Origin: Salvelinus alpinus
Lineage: Eukaryota > Chordata > Actinopteri > Salmoniformes > Salmonidae
Length of the DNA: 64,000 nt
Direction of reading: 5' to 3'
Assembly: GCF_045679555.1 (NCBI RefSeq)
Contig: NC_092099.1
Location: 11,702,076 to 11,766,075 of the forward strand
A program made the position numbers and the translations under genes. The first letter of the stretch is position 1. Each line of letters begins with the position of its first letter. This document shows positions 60,701-64,000 of this stretch, one piece after another. A model generated the notes under the pieces. That model was not told the origin of the DNA, did no database searches, and saw only the letters and a program-made list of their open reading frames with translations.

Positions 60701-61910
60701 TGACCAGAGCCATATGGGTCCTGGTCAAAAGTAAGGCACTATATAGGGAATAGGTTGCCGCTTGGGATGCAGTTTACTGTAAATAAGTACATTTTGCTTT
60801 AATATGGTGAACTAAGGCCCTTGTTGTGTAGGCTCATTACATTACTCCTTTTCAGTGAACAGGTCGATGGTTGTGAAAGTGTAATAGTTTTGAGCAGTTT
60901 CTAGTCCCCAGCCTCTGCCTTTGGGTAAAAAGGCGTCTAATTCCTTTCCCCTGGCTGTCTCAATCAAAACATGGTAATGATGAATGCAGGATAAGTGAGC
61001 ACATTGAGGTTAAGTCCATTCCTCAGCTACAGTGCTGAGTTAATCTAAAACGAGACCGTTGCATTTGGAAACGAGACTGTTGCATGTTCTTATAAGCCGT
61101 CTGTCTGTAACCAAATAAAAGTTGCTTGTTTATTTAATGATAATCAAAGTGAAACTATTTTAGTGGAGGATTTGGAGAGGTTTTGATATCTTGTCTAGTT
61201 GTTTTTGTTTGGACTTAACAGACTGGCACCAGTCGACAGTGATTCAATTTGCAACAAAAGGGGAGAGTCTGGCATTTTTATCGCGTTTATTTTCTCTAAT
61301 TCAGAACCGTGCCAAACACTATGCAGATTCAGTTTGTTTTGCTTGAGACGAGCAGTATATATTTGTTGGGAGTGAGCATCCTTTAGGAATCACTGTAACA
61401 GTTCTTGTCTACCTATGCCATCTATTGGAAAGAAGGAAAATTGCATCTTGTCAGATACCCAGTCTGCGTCCCGTTTTCGCCCACTTCTCCCAAAGTGTGC
61501 ACTAGCACACTCCCCGTCATCGATATAAAAGCTTTGGATTGGTATACGCTTTGGTTGGAGCGCATTTCCAGCATTGTTAAATCTAAGATGGGAGTGCACA
61601 CTTTGGGAGAAGGGTGCAGAATCACGATGCACCCCCCCGATGCAAATAACACATTTGTCACTCTTAGACTGACCGTTACCACACATTCCCTCATTTTAAA
61701 TGTACTGCAAGGCTCCAATACAATGTAATATACTGTAAATGTTAATACACTATCTGTGTACTCCCTCCCCTGCAGACCCACGGCTGGAGGGCAAGCCCCC
61801 GGCATTCAGCACAGTCCTGAAGGGATGTTCAGTGAGTGAGGGCCAGGACTTCCTTCTGCAGTGCTCAGTGGATGGAAAGCCTCGACCTAACGTCTCCTGG
61901 CTCCTAAACG
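42603..61910 (+). CDS. mylk: Myosin light chain kinase, long form, first nine coding exons (partial)
   Basis: Nine exons join in frame with GT-AG introns: 42603-42755, 56782-56989, 58105-58150, 58569-58734, 59035-59200, 59454-59475, 59638-60224, 60439-60642 and 61776-61910. Together they encode the first 562 residues. The start 'MGDVQLVTTTRISKTSL' matches vertebrate long MYLK. Ig1 (about 29-119) has 'YTCEAVNDAG' and Ig2 (about 152-245) has 'MYTCSVANSAG'. A Pro/Ser/Lys-rich linker (about 254-430) follows, then Ig3 (about 431-516, 'SGTYGCTMTTSTG') and the first half of Ig4. Fibronectin, kinase, calmodulin-binding and telokin parts lie beyond 64000. MYLK phosphorylates myosin regulatory light chain under Ca2+/calmodulin control. 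The N-terminal Ig region, specific to the long form, serves cytoskeletal attachment. Which salmonid duplicate this is cannot be told. Confidence 0.93.
43735..43885. repeat. Dispersed repeat with tRNA-like B box ('gactcgaacccac')
   Basis: 'taatttatgccattaagcaa', 'cgcttttatccaagcaattt' and 'actcgaacccactatcctgg' form a repeat I recall in salmonid DNA. The 'actcgaaccc' part resembles a reverse tRNA B box. The family is not named. Confidence 0.45.
44165..44445. repeat. Dispersed repeat with 'agggatagttca' / 'aggggaagttca' units
   Basis: Two related tail-like segments, 'aaaagggatagttcacac' at 44170 and 'aaaggggaagttcagaattt' at 44318, begin blocks ending in 'tctatgggccaggagaaac'. I recall such blocks as common non-autonomous fish elements (hAT-like), but I do not see both termini. 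Confidence 0.4.
44860..45240. repeat. Dispersed repeat with 'tttatatagcgcttttcta'
   Basis: The block begins 'tggatttatatagcgctttt'. It includes 'atgtgtagcacccacctcag', 'tgatgcacggtgacc' and 'ctcaccacacatcagctatc', and ends 'tatccgaaagacggcaccc'. I recognise it as a widespread teleost repeat. The class is not certain. Confidence 0.55.
45751..46086 (+). other. Unassigned open frame with protein-like composition
   Basis: After an in-frame stop near 45760, one plus frame runs 'LLSELEENWTDFVSDSDC', 'SSDALSESIALWSQMFN' and 'TEHHRSTEHPVVLHMYRS', then ends at a TGA at 46086. The acidic Ser/Asp content is protein-like, but there is no initiator Met in the first part and no clear donor or acceptor, and I recognise no family. 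It lies inside mylk intron 1. Confidence 0.2.
46126..46262. repeat. Palindromic family B, copy 3
   Basis: 'aactttcccagattttccag' to 'gaattttgggaaagttacc', with inner arms 'ggttgaaggattccagattt' and 'ggattcctggaatcttccac'. Confidence 0.75.
47218..47393. repeat. MITE-like foldback ('gacctgggttcaaatac')
   Basis: The left end 'agacctgggttcaaatacta' is the reverse complement of the right end 'atagtatttgaacccaggtc'. About 175 bp long with no frame. Confidence 0.85.
47771..47802. repeat. Poly-C then (CA)n tract
   Basis: A run of C passes into about ten CA units. It is short and simple. Confidence 0.9.
47994..48112. repeat. Palindromic family A, full copy
   Basis: It runs from 'gtcccaaatggcaccctatt' to 'agggtgccatttgggatgc', with loop 'gacccatagggctctggtc'. 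Both arms are about 50 bp. Confidence 0.92.
48335..49195 (+). pseudogene. L1/Tx1-type reverse transcriptase fragment
   Basis: Plus reading: 'GSSIQGDPIFTLLFLLSME' (the QG-C/D-P-L-SP-L block), 'PLPQAIHKF' and 'ISLYAVDVLLYLDNVSQSL', where the catalytic ADD reads AVD. Then come 'VSNFRYLGVDTFI' (thumb region), 'FTNLQREKDVGGLSVPNFK' and the Tx1-type 'FYFQALAFRPVKLV'. Stops and shifts occur after 48834. The lost catalytic Asp and the stops mark it as dead. It is in the opposite orientation to the copy at 37.7-40.3 kb. Confidence 0.82.
49228..50925 (+). pseudogene. Tc1-like transposase, split by an insertion
   Basis: Blocks in order: 'TVASIILKWKKFGTNKT' (HTH), 'RPSGRPAKLS'-type linker, 'TLTELRSSSVETGEPSRRT', 'LWSDETKIELFGLNAKH' (first Asp) and '[18 protein letters not shown]'. 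'FTFQQDNDPN' (second Asp) follows, and the frame then breaks at 49903. Beyond the insert it resumes with 'SQSSDSNISGETWK'-like decayed 'PDLNPIE' sequence and 'LERICSEEWEKLSKFTCAKL'. A shift near 49610 also separates the first two parts. Confidence 0.85.
49905..50665. mobile_element. Unidentified insertion within the Tc1 transposase
   Basis: Edges show an inverted 12-mer, 'cacaccgacagc' at 49914 and 'gctgtcggtgtg' at 50660. The interior has no transposase. Part of it (50440-50490 on the minus strand, 'aaagaagggggtcgagtg') resembles a polypurine tract next to an LTR-like segment, so it may be composite. About 17 bp of the transposase seem lost at the junction. Confidence 0.5.
51110..52655 (+). 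mobile_element. Tc1-like transposon, near full length, inactive
   Basis: It starts 'ctgaacaaaaatataaac' and ends 'ttatacttttgttcag', flanked by TA (51108-51109 and 52656-52657). At 1546 bp it is of family length. Part of its left region also occurs at 40357-40620. Confidence 0.9.
51400..52480 (+). pseudogene. Tc1-like transposase, many frameshifts
   Basis: Recognisable blocks: 'EFCSMSNRPHNRRPRVTT', 'LPHLRDRLRPATRTADET', 'RRRNQLQWANAHL'-like sequence near 51900 and 'FMDESLFQLYWAD' (first Asp region, shifted). Later come 'PHLMFQHDHARSHVARF' (second Asp) and 'WPAYSPDMSSIEHVCDALD', with the catalytic Glu kept. Stops separate almost every block. Confidence 0.85.
52660..53849. other. No recognised gene (mylk intron 1)
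   Basis: A remnant of family A ('tggtgccatttgggaca', 52697-52713) follows a TG-rich patch. The 123-codon minus frame at 52750-53121 has no family match. Confidence 0.45.
53850..53966. repeat. Palindromic family A, full copy
   Basis: It runs from 'gtctcaaatggcaccctatt' to 'agggtgccatttgggacg', with loop 'agccctatgggtcctggtc'. Confidence 0.92.
54228..54335. repeat. Palindromic family A, diverged copy
   Basis: 'gtcccaaatggaaccctatt' to 'aataaggtgtcatttgagaa'. Both arms are recognisable, with several substitutions. Confidence 0.85.
54336..55930. other. No recognised gene (mylk intron 1)
   Basis: There are only short frames, and no splice-bounded open segment or familiar repeat was recognised. 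Confidence 0.45.
55935..56290 (+). repeat. Abundant dispersed repeat ending (gattt)n
   Basis: It starts 'aaaagccaactgacatttac' and includes 'cagccagaagaggactggcc', 'tttcttcctaggttttggcc' and 'tttctagggagtttttccta'. It ends 'agggctatataaatttattt' then 'gatttgatttga'. The sequence is one of the most frequent repeats I know in salmonid DNA, with a LINE/SINE-type short-repeat tail. Confidence 0.75.
56782..56989 (+). CDS. mylk: mylk coding exon 2 (most of Ig1)
   Basis: Acceptor 'attcccag', donor GAAG|GTAAAG. It encodes 'VRGHPEPQVTWSRNGKAV' to 'RRQVTVEITVE', including the Ig Trp of 'VTWSRNG' and 'DAGRYTCEA' with the second Cys. Ends in phase 1. Confidence 0.95.
57477..57592. repeat. Palindromic family A, full copy (mylk intron 2)
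   Basis: 'cgtcccaaatggccccctat' to 'gggaatagggggccattgtg', with loop 'gccccgtaggccctggtc'. Confidence 0.9.
57964..58062. repeat. Palindromic family A, shortened copy (mylk intron 2)
   Basis: 'tctccaatggcaccctattc' to 'agggtgccatttgagacgc'. Part of the right inner arm is lost. Confidence 0.88.
58105..58150 (+). CDS. mylk: mylk coding exon 3 (46-nt mini-exon)
   Basis: Acceptor 'ttctctcag', donor CAGG|GTAAGA. It encodes the linker 'NTGKKYSLPCSSKT'. The phase (1 in, 2 out) fits both neighbours exactly, and the joined sequence aligns with the MYLK Ig1-Ig2 linker '...SKTLGDRF'. Confidence 0.85.
58170..58284. repeat. Palindromic family A, full copy just after exon 3
   Basis: It begins 20 bp after the exon 3 donor ('gtcccaaatggcaccctatt') and ends 'atggtgccatttgggacac'. 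Confidence 0.92.
58569..58734 (+). CDS. mylk: mylk coding exon 4 (Ig2, first half)
   Basis: Acceptor 'tgactccag', donor AAA|GTGAGA. It encodes 'RFGVPAAESRPSIWGESP' to 'KITGRPQPLVTWLK', very close to mammalian MYLK. Ends in phase 0. In this Ig the usual first-strand Cys position reads Ser ('GKFSAKITG'). Confidence 0.95.
58755..58902. repeat. Palindromic family B, copy just after exon 4
   Basis: It begins about 20 bp after the exon 4 donor ('aaagtttggcaacttctgta') and ends 'cctgaattttgcaactct'. Confidence 0.75.
59035..59200 (+). CDS. mylk: mylk coding exon 5 (Ig2, second half)
   Basis: Acceptor 'gttgtcacag', donor CAGG|GTAGGA. It encodes 'GDEELHASPHFNMFEKSG' to 'TATAELIVQ', with 'DAGMYTCSV'. 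Ends in phase 1. Confidence 0.95.
59266..59344. repeat. Palindromic family A, short copy after exon 5
   Basis: 'gtcccaaatggcaccctctt' to 'gggaatagggtgccgttta', 66 bp after the exon 5 donor. Confidence 0.85.
59454..59475 (+). CDS. mylk: mylk coding exon 6 (22-nt micro-exon)
   Basis: 'ccttttta g' acceptor, donor CAT|GTGAGT. It encodes 'GSGSDPG' and part of an Ile codon completed by exon 7. The phases (1 in, 2 out) are exactly what exons 5 and 7 need, because joining 5 directly to 7 would shift the frame. This is prediction only and needs transcript support. Confidence 0.7.
59638..60224 (+). CDS. mylk: mylk coding exon 7 (Pro/Ser-rich linker and start of Ig3)
   Basis: Acceptor 'acttctacag', donor CAAG|GTGATT. 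It is a long exon encoding a Pro, Ser, Thr and Lys-rich low-complexity linker ('KTTVMTSPKPPADLPDKAP'), then 'PKFDSVPQSQDATEGTPVT', which aligns to MYLK 'PKFESKPQSQEVKENQTV'. Ends in phase 1. Confidence 0.94.
60439..60642 (+). CDS. mylk: mylk coding exon 8 (Ig3)
   Basis: Acceptor 'gttcttccag', donor AAAA|GTAAGT. It encodes 'VSGSPVPGLSWVKDGLPL' to 'VSSTWILNVK', including 'RDSGTYGCTM'. Ends in phase 1. Confidence 0.95.
60657..60776. repeat. Palindromic family A, full copy just after exon 8
   Basis: It begins about 15 bp after the exon 8 donor ('atcccaaattgcaccctatt') and ends 'ataggttgccgcttgggat'. Confidence 0.92.
60777..61775. other. mylk intron 8, no further gene
   Basis: Two near-inverted blocks, 'ttctcccaaagtgtgcacta' at 61484 and 'gtgcacactttgggagaagg' at 61593, form another small foldback of about 130 bp. 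No exon is seen until 61776. Confidence 0.6.
61776..61910 (+). CDS. mylk: mylk coding exon 9 (Ig4, first half)
   Basis: Acceptor 'ccctgcag', donor AACG|GTGAGA. It encodes 'DPRLEGKPPAFSTVLKGC' to 'GKPRPNVSWLLN', matching MYLK 'APSFSSVLKDCAV' and 'ITWLLNG'. Ends in phase 1. The next exon ('QP...') was not found before 64000. Confidence 0.95.
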
Positions 61911-61947
61911 GTGAGAGAGACTATCATCTCCCCCTGCAGTAAGTAGG

Positions 61948-62076
61948 GTTGCAAAAGTTTTCCAAAAATCATGGTTGAAGGATTCTGGAATACTTCCTGA
62001 TTCTGGGAATCTTCCAACCAGGATTTCTGGAAACCCCGGGAATTCTGGGAAAGTTAAGGGGAATTTTGCAACCCTT
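61948..62076. repeat. Palindromic family B, full copy after exon 9
   Basis: It runs from 'agggttgcaaaagttttcc' to 'ggggaattttgcaaccct', the clearest copy of the inverted 'gggttgcaa' ends. It lies 38 bp after the exon 9 donor. Confidence 0.85.
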
Positions 62077-62304
62077 TTCGTGCCAGTCATCACCGTCCAG
62101 TTATGCCCATTTACCCACTAGAGGGGGGTGACTTCCTGTTTTCAAGGCTTTGCACCCACAGGACTGACCAACTAAAACCAGGTCCATTTCTATGAAAAGT
62201 GTAGGATGATATGAGAAGGGGGAGGAATACAAATTTCTCTGTACTCAGAACCCTCTTGAACAGATCAGCTAGACAGGGGGTGTGAGTTATTGTGTGTGTG
62301 TGTC

Positions 62305-62382
62305 CCCCAAATGGCGCCCTATTTCCTATATAGTGCGCTACTTTTGACCAGAGCCCTATGGGATGCCATTTGGGACGCATTA
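62305..62382. repeat. Palindromic family A, left arm with partial right arm
   Basis: 'cccaaatggcgccctatttc' to 'gggatgccatttgggacgc'. Most of the right arm is deleted. Confidence 0.85.
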
Positions 62383-62929
62383 TAATAGTTCTGCTACTGC
62401 CTTCCCTCTCAGCCTGAGGGCGGCCGATCAGAGGACCACCATTTCACAAGTCTGGCTGCTCTGCTGCTGAAGGCTCATGTGTCTCTGTACCACGTCCAGA
62501 TCACACACACAGTGTTTATTTTTCATATTTAACTGCTCCACATATTGAACGTCAGGGGAAACCCCCTTGAATGCTGTATTTTATAAGGTTACAATAAAAT
62601 AAGAATGTAAGCATGGCGTTGACAATTGATCTAGTAGAATTTCAACTTAACACAGTGAAACAAGGTTATTATAGTTTTGATTTTCTATTTGTTTTTATTT
62701 CTATTCCAGTTTAGTTTCCGTTTTCAGACTTCATTTACTATTTTCATTTAGTTTGAGTATTCTAAAATAACTTCTATTTTTATATTATTTAGTTTCAATT
62801 TGAATGTTAGGGACAGAAAGTAGCATATGTGTGGGAGGCTAGGATCCATTTACGTGTTAGCCAATAGTGTTTTTTTGGGGATGTCACTTCTTGTCACTGG
62901 GGGGAAGTTATACATTTTAAATGATAATC
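62383..62929. other. No recognised gene (mylk intron 9)
   Basis: AT-rich intron sequence. The 'tttctatttgtttttatttc' stretch near 62685 is typical of degenerate transposon ends, but I do not assign it. Confidence 0.45.
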
Positions 62930-63230
62930 TTAATGTGACTTAGATTTAAAAAGATAATTGTCTGCCGTGCAGTTCAAAGCGATGGCCAGCTCTGGTTGTT
63001 GTTGGTCATGGGTATTCTTTTGCCTGTTGTGTAACAGCTTGATAGCCTTGACTATGTTCGCCCTGTTGTCAGTTAGGACGAGAAGGATCTTCTCCTCTGG
63101 TATGTCCCATGCGTCCAATGTGCAGTCAATTACATCTCCGGTGTGCGGATGCTAAATCTGATGGAGGTTGAGCAATGCATGCTGTGCCTTGTTGAAGGAG
63201 GGGTGACAGAAGCTGGCTGAAATGCTCATA
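62930..63230 (-). pseudogene. hAT/ZBED-type transposase fragment
   Basis: Minus reading: 'HALLNLHQI' then a stop, then 'DAWDIPEEKILLVLTDNRAN', 'IVKAIKLLHNRQ' and 'LAIALNCTADNYL'. The 'VLTDNxANIVKA' block is the conserved catalytic-Asp region of hAT transposases (ZBED-like). Only about 70 codons remain and there is a stop. Confidence 0.75.
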
Positions 63231-63377
63231 AATGAAGCAGTCAGTCCTTTCATGCTCCATTCATCTACACACACAGGGTTATTTTTCATGCCTCTTTCAG
63301 AATGTCATAACTTTCTGGGTTGCTGTATCCATTTGCAAAGCAATCAACCCATTTACTCTGGCACCGGCAGGAGTTTT

Positions 63378-64000
63378 GAATAAAATACAACTATTTGTCA
63401 CATGCTTCGTAAACACTGCTGTAGACTAACAGTGAAATGCTTACTTAAGGGCCCTTCCCAACATTGCAGAGAGAAAGAACACTGAAAAATAATAGAAAAG
63501 TAATAACATGTTATTTTAAATTTGCATTGAGTAACTATAACTTAGCTATATACCCAGGGTACCAGTACCGAAGGGGTCAATGCAGATAGCTTTCTGTAGT
63601 GCCTTGCGGTCGGATGTCAAGCAGTTGCCATACCAAGAGGTGATGCAGCCAGTCTAGACTGTATTGGTGTGTGTGGACCATGGTAGATCCTTAGTGATGT
63701 GGAAACTGAACTTGAAGCTCTGGACCCGCTCCATTACAGCCCTGTCGATGTGAATAGGTGCGTGCTCTTCCCTCCGTTTCATGTAGTCCACAATCGGCTC
63801 CTTTGTCTCGCTGACGTTGAGAGAGAGAGCGGTTGCTGTTCTGGCTTCACACTGCCAGGTCTCTGACCGCCTCTCTATAGGCTGTCTCGTTGTTGTCGGT
63901 GATCAGACTTACCACAGTCGTGTCAACTTAATGATGCCGTTAGTCGTGCGCGGCCACACGGTCGTGGGTGAACAGGGAGTACAGGGAGGGACTAAGCATG
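63378..64000 (-). mobile_element. LINE 3' end and RT-flanking region, continues past the window
   Basis: The 3' tail 'acaactatttgtcacatgct', 'cagtgaaatgcttacttaag' and 'cccttcccaacattgcagag' starts at 63378. Further in, the minus strand encodes a decayed RT C-terminal region ('DTTVVSLITDNNETAYREA' around 63900), matching the FADD-containing fragment at 31058-31830 ('[17 protein letters not shown]'). The upstream part lies beyond 64000. Confidence 0.82.

Noticed and set aside
62401-62470. Possible tenth mylk exon after 'cttccctctcag'
   Set aside because: In the required phase the sequence hits TGA immediately ('cctgagg'), and it does not resemble the next MYLK segment.

Overview
The window is vertebrate, almost certainly salmonid fish, nuclear DNA. 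Three things show this. It has intron-containing genes with GT-AG splice sites. Its dispersed repeats are ones I recognise from salmonid genomes: an HpaI-type tRNA-derived SINE, several Tc1-like transposon families, a family of palindromic elements reading 'cccaaatggcaccctattccc', LINE 3' ends and short gypsy-type LTRs. It also has long CA/TG and TCTG microsatellites. No bacterial-type operon, CRISPR array or rRNA is visible. Coordinates were read by eye, so repeat edges are approximate unless a target-site duplication (TSD) is quoted. Family names come from memory, not from a search.

Host genes. (1) A minus-strand first coding exon at 10501-10567 is probably kalrn (kalirin), based on its N-terminal ending and on gene order. 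(2) A complete five-exon ropporin gene (ropn1-like, 224 aa) lies on the plus strand at 12592-13837. (3) The first nine coding exons of a long-form smooth-muscle/non-muscle myosin light chain kinase (mylk) lie on the plus strand from 42603 to 61910, and the gene runs out of the window. As I recall human 3q21, KALRN and ROPN1 are head to head with MYLK downstream in the ROPN1 orientation. The window keeps that order, but I see no CCDC14 between ropn1 and mylk.

Layout. 1-2.9 kb: SINE, BED zinc-finger fragment, small repeats. 2.9-7.56 kb: a LINE 3' end on the minus strand split by two DNA transposons. One of these carries an LTR-element remnant and the other has become a 581-bp inverted-repeat (foldback) element. 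7.6-10.5 kb: unassigned DNA and long microsatellites. 10.5-13.9 kb: kalrn exon 1, intergenic DNA, ropn1. 13.96-18.37 kb: an IS630-like transposon split by a LINE fragment that itself holds a solo LTR. Its transposase N-terminus carries an approximately 34-copy, 24-bp minisatellite. 18.4-24.5 kb: mostly unassigned, with one Tc1 relic. 24.56-31.02 kb: a decayed Ty3/gypsy-type retrotransposon whose 5' LTR is broken by a LINE fragment and a TTAA-flanked (piggyBac-like) element. 31-42.6 kb: LINE, Tc1, SINE and L1/Tx1 relics. 42.6-62 kb: mylk exons, with a 14-kb first intron full of transposon relics. 62-64 kb: a hAT fragment and another LINE 3' end.

The host genes are ordinary in content. The more unusual material is in repeat structure: the foldback Tc1, the higher-order minisatellite inside a transposase, the nested insertion stacks, and the clustering of palindromic elements just 3' of mylk 5' splice sites. 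I found no convincing new enzymatic system.
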